Positions 54,088 through 62,918 of a stretch of DNA of 64,000 nt are shown one piece after another. A program made the translations under genes and the position numbers. The stretch covers positions 1 to 64,000 of the forward strand of contig JADJKL010000002.1 in the NCBI GenBank assembly GCA_016706055.1, given 5' to 3'. Each line of letters opens with the position of its first letter. Positions within the stretch are counted from its first letter, which is position 1. The notes beneath the pieces are model-generated. The model ran no database searches. It had not been told where the DNA came from and saw only the letters and a list, made by a program, of their open reading frames with translations. The DNA is from Chitinophagaceae bacterium (lineage in GTDB: Bacteria > Bacteroidota > Bacteroidia > Chitinophagales > Chitinophagaceae).

Positions 54088-54525
54088 CTATGAGTCTCTT
54101 TTTGAATTTAACCACTCTGATTCATTCCATGAGATCGGGCATGAGCCCACAGACTCAATTTCATAATCAGGATTGTCAACCTGTACGAGTGTCAATAATT
54201 TTTCCCCAAATAAAATATGCCTTCTTGAATTATTTGCAAAAATATCAAGTAATATATTTGCAACTTTCTTTTCGACAAATTGGAAATGTCTAAATATTAT
54301 AAGAAGTCCTGAGCTAGAGATATCAAAATCAGAGAGACAATCATTTAAGGCATCAAAACTTTCCCCATAATATTGGGGAAAGCCAAGGTGGTCACTAATA
54401 TCCTTGTGTATTATTTTGATTTCAGTCCAGTTTGTGCAATCAAAATCAATAATTTCAAAATTATTTTTTTCGAACCAATCAATATCTTTTTTAATACAGC
54501 TTGTTGGTAATACAAACTTATCCAT
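54088..54525 (-). CDS. Barstar-family protein without a nearby barnase
   Basis: A 145-residue cytoplasmic protein with the barstar core: HLGFPQYYGESFDALNDCLSD, then a hydrophobic strand and an alpha helix. Barstar blocks barnase-type ribonucleases, and Bacteroidota often carry lone barstar homologues. The C-terminal extension (about 100-145, DNPDYEIESVGSCPISW) is beyond the core. No RNase or polymorphic toxin gene is adjacent. It converges on the DUF2851 gene with a 10-base gap. Confidence 0.83.
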   Translation of the reverse strand: MDKFVLPTSCIKKDIDWFEKNNFEIIDFDCTNWTEIKIIHKDISDHLGFPQYYGESFDALNDCLSDFDISSSGLLIIFRHFQFVEKKVANILLDIFANNSRRHILFGEKLLTLVQVDNPDYEIESVGSCPISWNESEWLNSKRDS

Positions 54526-54611
54526 CCATTTAATAGGATTCTATAATCAAGCCTTCGCCACTCTTCTGGATTGTTTTTGAAAACTCCCATATGTTTTGAA
54601 ATTATTTAAAA

Positions 54612-55025
54612 CTATGCCCAACTTCCCCAATCCACTTTCACTTCAATATCCGGATGAATACTAAACTGCACAGGACAGGTATTGCCTGTATTTTTCAAGA
54701 TCGTTTTTGTCTTTTCATCAATATCTTTCAAAGAATCTGGTATATGAAATGTTAAATGTATGCCTCCAATTCTTCTTGGGTCGGCCTTCATAATTTTCAA
54801 CACTTCAATTTTTATATCGTTCAGATCAAAGCCCATTGTTCTTGCTTTAATGCCCATTACTGTTATCATACAGGTGGCAAGGCTAGTTGCCATTAGGTCA
54901 GTAGGCGAGAACCTTTCACCTTTTCCATTGTTATCAACAGGAGCATCTGTTTCAAAAGAAGAGCCACTTTGCAGGTGAGTACAGGTTGTCCGCAGGTCGC
55001 CATTATAAACTACAGTAGAAGTCAT
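54612..55025 (-). CDS. OsmC-family peroxiredoxin-like protein
   Basis: A 137-residue OsmC-fold protein starting at the ATG at 55025. SPTDLMATSLATCMI carries the first conserved Cys, and GNTCPVQFSIHPD the second; together they reduce organic hydroperoxides in related proteins. Divergent from the following secreted gene. Regulation is not visible. Confidence 0.92.
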   Translation of the reverse strand: MTSTVVYNGDLRTTCTHLQSGSSFETDAPVDNNGKGERFSPTDLMATSLATCMITVMGIKARTMGFDLNDIKIEVLKIMKADPRRIGGIHLTFHIPDSLKDIDEKTKTILKNTGNTCPVQFSIHPDIEVKVDWGSWA

Positions 55026-55077
55026 TATCAATAATTTGCCCTAAATTTACGTTGAATGTAAATAAAAATTATACTCC

Positions 55078-55884
55078 GTGAAGAAACTAAGTATCTGTTT
55101 AATCCTTATATCATTTGTTTTCGCAGCTACTGCGCAAGACCCCGCCAACAAGAAATCTTCGAAAGATGATAAGAAAGAAGCCCATAGGCAAAAAATAAAT
55201 ACATTAATTAAACAAGACGAAGAAGGTGTTCTTGTTTATCGCAAGCAAAGTATTTTTGGTCTTCAAGGAAGAACAAATGGCTATGGTGGTTTTTATGAAT
55301 TGGGAAAAATGAAGACAACCCGTAAAACAAACATTTATCGCCTTGATATAACGGAGATCAAACATCAGAAACAGGAAAAGCTTTCAACCGGTGGAAATAT
55401 TTTCGGTAATCCATTCTTTTACGGAAAGATCAATAGTTTTTATCAGGCCACACTTGGTTTTGGACAGCAGCATATGCTTGGTCAAAAAGGAAATAAAAAT
55501 GGAGTAGCACTTTCACTTGTCTATAATGGCGGTTTGGCTTTAGGTCTGTTAAGGCCATACTATGTTGAAGTAATTGATCCGTCAGATAATCAACAAAAAA
55601 CGATTAAATATTCTCAGGCAGACAGTGCTTTGTTTTTAGGCCCTACTATCATTGGTGGCGGCGGCTTTGGTAAGGGTTGGGGTGAAATGAAAATAAAACC
55701 AGGAGCTTTTGTAAAAACGGCGCTGCGGTTTGATTATGGCCGTTTCAATGAAACTGTTTCAGGTCTTGAAATAGGTATTAGCGCCGAATTCTACGGATCT
55801 AAAATTCAGATACTGGCCAACCAGAAAGACAAAAATTTATTCTTCCAGGGTTACATAGCCCTCCTGTTTGGACGGCGTAAGTAA
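55078..55884 (+). CDS. Secreted hypothetical protein, probable beta-barrel
   Basis: A 268-residue exported protein with signal peptide (to about residue 19, ATAQ) starting at GTG. A Lys/Asp-rich linker is followed by repeated short strands with Gly and Tyr (RTNGYGGFYELGKM, FYQATLGFGQQ, VALSLVYNGGLALG, GLEIGISAEFYG), suggesting an outer-membrane beta structure. No family name can be assigned. It is 18 bases upstream of lipA but separated from it by lipA's own promoter. Confidence 0.65.
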   Translation: MKKLSICLILISFVFAATAQDPANKKSSKDDKKEAHRQKINTLIKQDEEGVLVYRKQSIFGLQGRTNGYGGFYELGKMKTTRKTNIYRLDITEIKHQKQEKLSTGGNIFGNPFFYGKINSFYQATLGFGQQHMLGQKGNKNGVALSLVYNGGLALGLLRPYYVEVIDPSDNQQKTIKYSQADSALFLGPTIIGGGGFGKGWGEMKIKPGAFVKTALRFDYGRFNETVSGLEIGISAEFYGSKIQILANQKDKNLFFQGYIALLFGRRK

Positions 55885-55898
55885 TGAACGTATTTTTG
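55867..55898 (+). promoter_or_regulatory. Promoter of lipA, inside the end of the previous gene
   Basis: TTTG at 55867-55870, 20 bases, TATTTTTG at 55891-55898. The lipA ATG follows only 4 bases later, so the message would be leaderless or nearly so. Confidence 0.65.
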
Positions 55899-55902
55899 CC
55901 CT

Positions 55903-56838
55903 ATGATTGAACTTCCTGTAGCTTCTGCAGCAGTTGATAATACAAGAGTGAAAAAGCCAGACTGGCTTAGGGTAAAACTTCCCATCGGCGAAAGCTACAA
56001 GCATGTTCGTGGCCTTGTAGATACGCATAAACTTCATACAATTTGCGAAAGCGGTAATTGTCCTAACATGGGCGAATGCTGGGGAGCAGGCACGGCTACA
56101 TTTATGATATTGGGAAACACCTGTACAAGAAGCTGTGGCTTTTGTGCAGTAGCTACTGGAAGACCTGAAGAAGTGGATTGGGATGAACCACAACGAGTGG
56201 CAGAAGCCATTCATCTTATGAAAGTAAAACATGCTGTTATTACTTCTGTTGATAGGGATGAGTTACAAGATGGCGGTTCCATTATCTGGAACAATACAAT
56301 TAAAGCTGTGAAGGCATTGAATCCCGATACAACATTGGAAACGCTGATACCAGATTTTAAAGGAAAGAAAGAAGATATACAAAGAGTGATTGATGCAGCA
56401 CCCGATGTAGTTAGCCATAATATTGAAACAACCGAACGATTAACAAAGCAGGTTAGAATACAAGCCAAGTACTGGCGCAGTATGGAAGTGGTAAGAACCT
56501 TGAAAGAAGGTGGTATGCGAACGAAGAGCGGCATCATGCTCGGTTTGGGCGAAGAGAAAGAAGAAGTAATTCAAACATTGAAAGATCTTCATGCAAATGG
56601 TTGTGATGTGGTAACGATTGGTCAGTATTTGCAACCAACAAAAAAACATTTACCTGTTCATCGTTTTGTACATCCTGATGAATTTGCAGAATACAAAGAG
56701 ATTGGTTACACACTTGGATTGGATTATGTAGAAAGTGGACCTTTAGTTCGTTCTTCTTACCATAGTGAAAGACATGTGTTGGCCGGATTGGGAAGAAAAG
56801 AATGGGAGATGAGTAAGTCAATAGGCAATAGGCAATGA
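55903..56838 (+). CDS. lipA: Lipoyl synthase
   Basis: A radical-SAM enzyme that inserts two sulphurs into octanoyl groups of E2 and H proteins. It is 311 residues. The auxiliary cluster ligands are Cys48, 53 and 59 (CESGNCPNMGEC), and the radical-SAM CxxxCxxC is Cys74, 78 and 81 (CTRSCGFC). The C-terminal RSSYHSE is the conserved third-ligand Ser region. The last codons (SIGNRQ) come from a 7-base repeat, so the natural end may have been changed by repeat expansion. Confidence 0.95.
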   Translation: MIELPVASAAVDNTRVKKPDWLRVKLPIGESYKHVRGLVDTHKLHTICESGNCPNMGECWGAGTATFMILGNTCTRSCGFCAVATGRPEEVDWDEPQRVAEAIHLMKVKHAVITSVDRDELQDGGSIIWNNTIKAVKALNPDTTLETLIPDFKGKKEDIQRVIDAAPDVVSHNIETTERLTKQVRIQAKYWRSMEVVRTLKEGGMRTKSGIMLGLGEEKEEVIQTLKDLHANGCDVVTIGQYLQPTKKHLPVHRFVHPDEFAEYKEIGYTLGLDYVESGPLVRSSYHSERHVLAGLGRKEWEMSKSIGNRQ

Positions 56839-56842
56839 GCAA
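56821..56842. repeat. 7-base tandem repeat at the lipA stop
   Basis: ATAGGCA ATAGGCA ATGAGCA, then ATG: three heptamers overlapping the last codons of lipA, its TGA and the first in-frame ATGs of the next gene. Confidence 0.6.
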
Positions 56843-56852
56843 TGTCTTGTAT

Positions 56853-57846
56853 ATGAAAAAGTATTATTTCTTTCAGGGGTTTCTATTTATTTCAGGAATT
56901 TTATTTTCAATTAATTCTATTGGTCAGTTAAGATGGCAGAATGTAGATGCTGAATTTCAGCCGTTGCCTGCTTCTGTTCATGTTTACAAAACAACAGATA
57001 TGTTGGATGGTAAGCCGAATATTGCTTATTATCTGGAAGCTGATTTGAAAGATAAGAAACTAGATTTTACTGTTGATACTACTTATCAGCGAAGATTATC
57101 TCCTTCAAAATTTTACGAAAAAAATGATAAGCCACTTTTAGTGGTGAACACTACTTTCTTTTCGTTTGAAACGAATCAAAGTTTGAATGTGGTGATAAAG
57201 GATAAGAAATTGGTGGGATATAATATTCATACGATTGCTGGTAGAGGGAAAGATACTTTTACTTATCGCCATCCTTTTGGCAGTGCGATAGGTATTTCAA
57301 AAGAGAGAGGCTGATGTTGCGTGGTTGTATACTGATTCTACAAAGCGATTTTCATACGCATTGCAACTGCCCAATCTAGCTATTAAAGATTCAATGATTA
57401 GTCTTGATTTTAAGAGTGCTGATTATTTAACATCCATTGCATCACATCAGAGGGTGTCTTCATCTTTGAATAAATGGAAAATGCAAACTGCTGTCGGCGG
57501 TGGCCCTGTCCTTGTTCAAAACGGTGAAATAAAAATAACTAACAACGAAGAATTAAAATTTGCTGGTAAAGCAATTGATGATAAGCATCCAAGAACGGCA
57601 ATGGGTTATACAAAAGATAACAAGCTTATCATTTTAGTAATTGAAGGAAGAAACAATGGCATTGCAGAAGGAGCAACACTTACCCAAGAAGCTCAAATGC
57701 TTAAAGATATTGGTTGTTGGGAAGCATTAAATTTAGATGGCGGTGGAAGCAGTTGTATGCTTGTAAATGGAAAAGAAACAATCAAAATTTCTGATAAAAC
57801 TGGTCAACGTCCTGTTCCGGCTGTGTTTATTATCAAACAGAAATAA
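56853..57846 (+). CDS. Exported phosphodiester glycosidase family (NAGPA-like), one frameshift
   Basis: A 330-residue exported protein. From the ATG at 56853 a signal peptide follows (IGQ near residue 25); an earlier ATG at 56835 overlaps lipA. The first part has NTTFFSFETNQSLN; the second has GGGPVLVQNGE, HPRTAMGYTKD and the C-terminal NLDGGGSSCMLVNG. Together these define the phosphodiester glycosidase domain, which removes GlcNAc or similar caps from phosphodiesters. The frame breaks at about 57303-57312 in GAGAGAGG: deleting one base continues KERADVAWLYTD. Corrected length is exactly in frame. Confidence 0.85.
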
Positions 57847-58056
57847 TTTTATTTCTCCAAAGTAAATCTGACCTGAAAATTACAGGCGCAACTAAATATT
57901 CACCTGCTAATTAGCCAATTAAATTGATTTGTTGATAAGTCTCAACCATTTTTGGTGTTTTTGGCATCATTCTTTCTATTAATAGGCATCATCCATTATC
58001 TACGAATTATCATAAAATCCTTAAGGTTCGATTAAAAAAAATATCCTTGTTATTTA

Positions 58057-58088
58057 AAAGTCTCTGGCAAATGCTGGAGACTTTTTTT
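58057..58088 (+). terminator. + strand terminator 210 bases after the glycosidase
   Basis: AAAAGTCTC pairs with GAGACTTTT, followed by T-rich sequence (T7 run). Confidence 0.7.
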
Positions 58089-58112
58089 GTTCTAAAAAAA
58101 ATCTTGCTAATA

Positions 58113-58143
58113 AAAAAACCTGCAGCGATTAACTACAGGTTTT
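58113..58143 (-). terminator. Terminator of secDF
   Basis: On the minus strand AAACCTGTAG pairs with CTGCAGGTTT (one G-T pair) around TTAATCG and runs into T7. It lies 20 bases beyond the stop. Confidence 0.8.
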
Positions 58144-58162
58144 ACTATGTGAGCTTGTTCGT

Positions 58163-61100
58163 TTAAGATACTGTTGGAGGTTTTTTCTTGTCTCTTGAGA
58201 ATGATCTTCCCAATGGACCTTTTTTTCCTAAGTCAACAAGAATTGGAGCCGCCACAAAGATGGATGAATAAGTACCTGTTACAACACCAATCAACATTGC
58301 AAATGCAAATCCTTTAGTTACCTGTCCACCCACAAGGAATAAGATCAGAATAGTAAGGAATACTGTTAACGAGGTCATGATGGTACGACTCAATGTTTCA
58401 TTGATGGCTCGGTTAATCACTTCACCTCTTGGAGCATTTGGCATCATCCTGCTGTCTTCACGGATACGGTCGAATACAATTACCGTATCGTTCATCGAGA
58501 AACCAATTACCGTAAGAATGGCTGCAATGAAATGCTGGTCAATCTCAAGAGGGAAAGGAACTATGCCTCTTGCAAAAGAGAATACAGCTAATGTTACCAA
58601 TACGTCATGCAGCAAGGCTACGATAGTTCCCAGAGAATATCTCCAGTCACGGAAACGAATAAAAATATAAAGGAAAATTGCAAGAATGGCGAAGATGGTA
58701 GCTTTCATCGCACCAGCTTTCAAATCATCCGAAATAGTAGGTAATACTTTTTTCGAACCCATCTTACCTGTATTATTTTCACCTGCACTGAATTTCTCAT
58801 AACTCATACTGGCTGGGAAATAAGACTTAAGACCATCATACAATTTCCTTTCAACTACGGAGTCAATACCAGCAACATTATCTTTAATTCTGTAAGCTGT
58901 AGTAATATCTAATGTTGTGTTGTCTCCAATAGTTTTAATGATTGGGTTTTCACCATCGAAAGTTGAAGTCAATTCTGTCCGCACCTTTTCAACATCTACC
59001 TTTATCGGAAACTGAACAGTATAACTTCTTCCTCCGCTAAACTCTACACCCTGATCGTAACCATTAAAATAGGAAGCAATACCTAATGCCAATACAATCA
59101 TTGAAACCACATAAGCATACTTACGGTATTCAATAAATTTATATTTCGCATGTCTGAATACTTTTTTAGATACACCAGTGAAATATTCAAGATGACGTTT
59201 CTTACTTGTAAACCATTCTGTTACCCAACGGCTAACAAGAATACCACAGAATAAAGAAAGCAAAAGACCAATGATCTGTGTAGTAGCAAATCCTTTTACA
59301 GGACCCAGACCAAAAGAGAATAATATAAATGCTGTCAATAAAGTTGTAACGTGGGCATCCAATACAGGAGGCAATGAACGTTTATACCCTTCATTAATGG
59401 CAGGAATGTACCCTTTGCCTTTAGATAGCTCTTCTTTGATACGTTCGTAAATAATTACGTTGGTATCCACGGCCATACCAATAGTTAATACCAAACCGGC
59501 AATACCCGGAGCTGTTAATGTAGCACCAAGACCTGCCAGTACACCCACTGTAAACAGTAGGTTTAATATCAGGGCTATATTGGCAATCCATCCACTGGTG
59601 TTGTAATAAACCAACATCAGTAAGAAGATAACAATGAAAGATATTAAGAAAGCCATTGAACCACCATTGATGGCATCTTTACCAAGCGTTGGCCCAACTT
59701 GTTGTTCCTGAACAATCTTAGCAGGAGCAGGTAGTTTACCAGCTTTAAGAATATTTGATAAATCCTGCGCTTCCTGCTGGGTATAGCCACCAGAAATGGT
59801 AGATGTTCCGTTTGGAATAGGAGTGATAACAGTTGGTGCAGAATAAACGATATTATCCAATACGATAGCGATTGGCTTATTATCAGCCTGCGTATTTGGA
59901 TCACCTGCAGCTTCTTCCGTCATTCTTTTCCAGATAGCAGCACCAAAATTCTTCATATCCATCCGAATCTCTACTTTGCCATATTGGTCAAAGTCCTGAC
60001 TTGCATTTGAAATGGCATCACCTTCTAACTTAGCTGTTGGTCGGCCATATGTTTTCAATGCATATAAAGGAATAGTTTTTCCAGACCTGCCTTTTGCATC
60101 TTTTTCAGCAATACCATAAGCAAAAACTACATCGGAAGGAAAGTTTGCTTTGAATTCATTCAGGTATTCACGGAATAGAGCAGAATCTTTTATCTGTATT
60201 GAACCGATTGCAGCAGGATAAGAAATCTCACCTTTTTCATTTCTTCCCGGTTGAAAAAACTGAATGTATTTTTCAATAGAAATAGCCGCATTATCAAGTC
60301 CTTTTGTTTTTCCAGTTGTATCTGTACTATTTTCAGTAATTAAATCATCACCAAGTCCTTTTATTTTATTGGTAGTATCTGCTTTAGCTATTGCAGTATT
60401 GGTAGTGTCAGGTTTCGCAACAGTATCAAGTTTAGAGGTACTATCTTTTGCTCCGCCATATTTTTTATTGAAAACATCAATAAAACGCTGCCAGCCTGAG
60501 CCATAATTAGCATCTTGCAAAGTGTACAATTCCCAGAACTGTAAATTGGCAGTGCTCTGCAAATATTTTCTAACTCTCTCTTTGTCTTTAATACCTGGCA
60601 ATTCAACTTCAATCGTTCCTTTTGATTTATTTGGATTGATATTGGGCTGAGCAACACCAAACTGGTCAATACGGGTACGTAATACTTTGAACGTTCTGTC
60701 AAAAGCATCATCTGCACTTTTTTTGATATAGCTTTCAACTTTACTGTCGGAAGACTTGATATCTATTTCTCCATTACTTGCAGCGGCAAATAAAGTGGCT
60801 AATGGCCTGTCTTTTTCCAGCTTTCTATATTCACTGATAAAGAGTGTAACAAAATCATCACCACTGTTAGCCTTTCTTTTATCTGCATTCACTATGGCAG
60901 CAGAAAAATTAGGGTCTTTAGAGTTATTTGACAATGCTCTTATCAAGCCTGTCATTTCCACTTCCATTGTTACGTTCATCCCACCTTGCAAATCAAGGCC
61001 AAGATTTAATTCTTCTTCTTTCGCTTTTTGATAACTCACTGCACCATTGATACCGTAAGTAACAGTTACATCCTTAGTGCTGTCCAATAATCTTTTCAGA

Positions 61101-61324
61101 CGTTCGTTATATTCTTTGTCTAAAAATTCCTGATACACTAATTGAGAATCTTTGTTACCAGGAAACTTTTCAAGAGCACTCTGGTAATTCTTCTTTAAAT
61201 AGCTTTTTGCACTGGTCTCCATCTTCTTTTCATGATTCTTTACGAACCAAGTAAAAGACAATTGGTAAAGCGAATAGATTATCAGTAGAATTGTGAAAAA
61301 GCGAACCAAACCTTTCAGTTGCAT
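58163..61324 (-). CDS. secDF: Fused protein translocase SecDF
   Basis: A 1053-residue membrane protein joining SecD and SecF, which use the proton gradient to help export. SecD part: DLQGGMNV (111-118), a large periplasmic domain, then GMAVDTNVIIYERIKEE. SecF part begins near residue 735: GVEFSGGRSYTV, then IGFSMNDTVIVFDRIRE. A Thr/Asp/Lys-rich insert (about 295-345, with KIKGLGDD and KGLDNA type repeats) interrupts the SecD periplasmic part, a lineage-specific loop. The fused form is standard in Bacteroidota. Confidence 0.96.
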   Translation of the reverse strand: MQLKGLVRFFTILLIIYSLYQLSFTWFVKNHEKKMETSAKSYLKKNYQSALEKFPGNKDSQLVYQEFLDKEYNERLKRLLDSTKDVTVTYGINGAVSYQKAKEEELNLGLDLQGGMNVTMEVEMTGLIRALSNNSKDPNFSAAIVNADKRKANSGDDFVTLFISEYRKLEKDRPLATLFAAASNGEIDIKSSDSKVESYIKKSADDAFDRTFKVLRTRIDQFGVAQPNINPNKSKGTIEVELPGIKDKERVRKYLQSTANLQFWELYTLQDANYGSGWQRFIDVFNKKYGGAKDSTSKLDTVAKPDTTNTAIAKADTTNKIKGLGDDLITENSTDTTGKTKGLDNAAISIEKYIQFFQPGRNEKGEISYPAAIGSIQIKDSALFREYLNEFKANFPSDVVFAYGIAEKDAKGRSGKTIPLYALKTYGRPTAKLEGDAISNASQDFDQYGKVEIRMDMKNFGAAIWKRMTEEAAGDPNTQADNKPIAIVLDNIVYSAPTVITPIPNGTSTISGGYTQQEAQDLSNILKAGKLPAPAKIVQEQQVGPTLGKDAINGGSMAFLISFIVIFLLMLVYYNTSGWIANIALILNLLFTVGVLAGLGATLTAPGIAGLVLTIGMAVDTNVIIYERIKEELSKGKGYIPAINEGYKRSLPPVLDAHVTTLLTAFILFSFGLGPVKGFATTQIIGLLLSLFCGILVSRWVTEWFTSKKRHLEYFTGVSKKVFRHAKYKFIEYRKYAYVVSMIVLALGIASYFNGYDQGVEFSGGRSYTVQFPIKVDVEKVRTELTSTFDGENPIIKTIGDNTTLDITTAYRIKDNVAGIDSVVERKLYDGLKSYFPASMSYEKFSAGENNTGKMGSKKVLPTISDDLKAGAMKATIFAILAIFLYIFIRFRDWRYSLGTIVALLHDVLVTLAVFSFARGIVPFPLEIDQHFIAAILTVIGFSMNDTVIVFDRIREDSRMMPNAPRGEVINRAINETLSRTIMTSLTVFLTILILFLVGGQVTKGFAFAMLIGVVTGTYSSIFVAAPILVDLGKKGPLGRSFSRDKKKPPTVS

Positions 61325-61405
61325 ACGTTGATTGATTTACATGATTTAGCCCCGACCATACTTAGTTTAAAGATGGGAAAGGCTATACATAAATTTTAAG
61401 GACGG

Positions 61406-61413
61406 CAAAGATA
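61406..61413 (-). promoter_or_regulatory. -7 box TATCTTTG before secDF
   Basis: Perfect TAnnTTTG on the minus strand, 81 bases before the ATG at 61324, implying a leader of about 75 bases. Confidence 0.6.
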
Positions 61414-61492
61414 GCAGTTTCGGATTAATTCGAACCAACAAAAAAGAGGCTCTTGACCCTTGATTTTTAAAACCTTAAAGCATATCAAACAC

Positions 61493-61500
61493 TAACTTTG
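61493..61500 (+). promoter_or_regulatory. -7 box TAACTTTG directly before the serine hydrolase ATG
   Basis: A perfect TAnnTTTG ending 7 bases before the ATG at 61508, so transcription would begin at or beside the start codon. Confidence 0.6.
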
Positions 61501-61507
61501 AAAGACC

Positions 61508-62737
61508 ATGAATACCATATTTAAACCGGGTTTAATGATAGTCCTTTTGTGCATCGGACTAGCTAAATTCCCACAAGGAACAGTTAATAAAAGGCATCAG
61601 TCAATTTTGACTGAAAAGAAAGATTTAAAGAATGTTTTAACGATGAATAACACTGCTGATACTTTCATTAACAACCTCTTACAGAAGAATCCTCAATATT
61701 TTTCTTCGATTTTGAAAAATGCTGAAAACCTGAAAGTTCAAATCATTTATACGCAGGTGGATAGGCTCAAAAAGAAAAAAGTTGAATTTACAGACCATAC
61801 TTTTAATCTGAATACAGATAACTATTTCTATCCTGCATCAACCGTTAAACTACCTGTGGCCATTTTAGCTCTTCAAAAACTGAATGAACTCAAGATTGCA
61901 GGATTGGACAAACATTCCACTATGATTACAGGAGCGAATGGATTTGGTCAAACAGCAGTGAATGAAGACACTACGTCGGGAGACGGCAAAGCAACTATTG
62001 CTCATTATATCAAAAAAATACTGCTGGTTAGCGATAATGATGCTTTCAATAGGCTGTATGAATTTTTAGGACAGGAATATATCAACAACACTTTGCACAA
62101 AATGGGATATGCCGATGTGCAGATTATTCACAGGTTGGATGTTAGTTTGACGGAAGAGCAAAATAGGCAAACGAATCCAATTAATTTTTTAAACAAAGCA
62201 GGGAAAGTTATCCATTCAAAATCTGCTGAAAAAAGTAAAATGATATATGCGGATAGAAATACCAAATTGGGCGACGGATATTTAAGTGGTGGCAAGTTGG
62301 TTAATGCGCCTTTCGATTTTTCAAAAAAGAATCGCTTGTCTTTACAGGATTTGCACATGATAGTAAGAAGTATAATTTACCCGGAGGCCGTAAATAAGAA
62401 GATGCGTTTCAATCTTACAAAAGATGATTATGATTTTCTGAGAAAATTTATGTCGATGAGACCCGAAGAATCGGCTTCTCCAGTTTATAAAGCTCCTGAG
62501 TATTGGGATAATTATGTAAAATTTCTATTCTATGGTTCAGAAAAAGATAAAGCAAAACCAGGGCTTAAAATTTTTAATAAAGTGGGAGATGCATATGGTT
62601 TTTTAATTGATGCAGCATACTTCGCTGATTTCAAAAATAATATTGAGTTCTTTTTAAGTGCCACCATCTATTGTAACAGCGATGGGGTTTTCAATGATGA
62701 TAAATATGATTACGATACATTGGGCTTCCATTTTTAA
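61508..62737 (+). CDS. Exported serine hydrolase (class A beta-lactamase-like)
   Basis: A 409-residue exported enzyme; hydrophobic N-terminus (residues 7-20). The active SxxK is Ser111-Lys114 in YPASTVKLP, SDNDAFN matches the SDN motif and KVGDAYG is a KTG variant. The Thr-to-Val change in that last motif and a long middle insert are unlike true beta-lactamases, so penicillin-binding or esterase activity is as likely. Transcribed divergently from secDF. Confidence 0.83.
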   Translation: MNTIFKPGLMIVLLCIGLAKFPQGTVNKRHQSILTEKKDLKNVLTMNNTADTFINNLLQKNPQYFSSILKNAENLKVQIIYTQVDRLKKKKVEFTDHTFNLNTDNYFYPASTVKLPVAILALQKLNELKIAGLDKHSTMITGANGFGQTAVNEDTTSGDGKATIAHYIKKILLVSDNDAFNRLYEFLGQEYINNTLHKMGYADVQIIHRLDVSLTEEQNRQTNPINFLNKAGKVIHSKSAEKSKMIYADRNTKLGDGYLSGGKLVNAPFDFSKKNRLSLQDLHMIVRSIIYPEAVNKKMRFNLTKDDYDFLRKFMSMRPEESASPVYKAPEYWDNYVKFLFYGSEKDKAKPGLKIFNKVGDAYGFLIDAAYFADFKNNIEFFLSATIYCNSDGVFNDDKYDYDTLGFHF

Positions 62738-62838
62738 AAAATCTTGGGAAAGTAATTTATGAATACGAACAAACAAGAGTTCGTAAAAAGCAACCTGATC
62801 TTTCTGAATTCAAGTTTAATTATGACGAATAAATTAGA

Positions 62839-62866
62839 TTGACTTATCTTCAAATTCTTACTTTTG
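62839..62866 (+). promoter_or_regulatory. Promoter before the aminotransferase
   Basis: TTG at 62839-62841, 17 bases, TACTTTTG at 62859-62866. The ATG at 62919 implies a leader of about 45 bases. Confidence 0.6.
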
Positions 62867-62918
62867 CGGCTGCTCGCCATGCAGTATTTCCAAATCATTT
62901 AAAACAAAAACAACTGAT

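Larger units (their letters stand above)
57847..58162 (+). other. 316-base gap with two opposed terminators
   Basis: The left 200 bases are A/T-rich with no gene. A + strand terminator lies at 58057-58088 and a minus-strand terminator (for secDF) at 58113-58143. The distance from the glycosidase stop to its terminator is unusually long. Confidence 0.5.

Noticed and set aside
61508..62737. True class A beta-lactamase conferring resistance
   Set aside because: The KTG motif is KVG and long inserts are present; only a general serine hydrolase call is justified.
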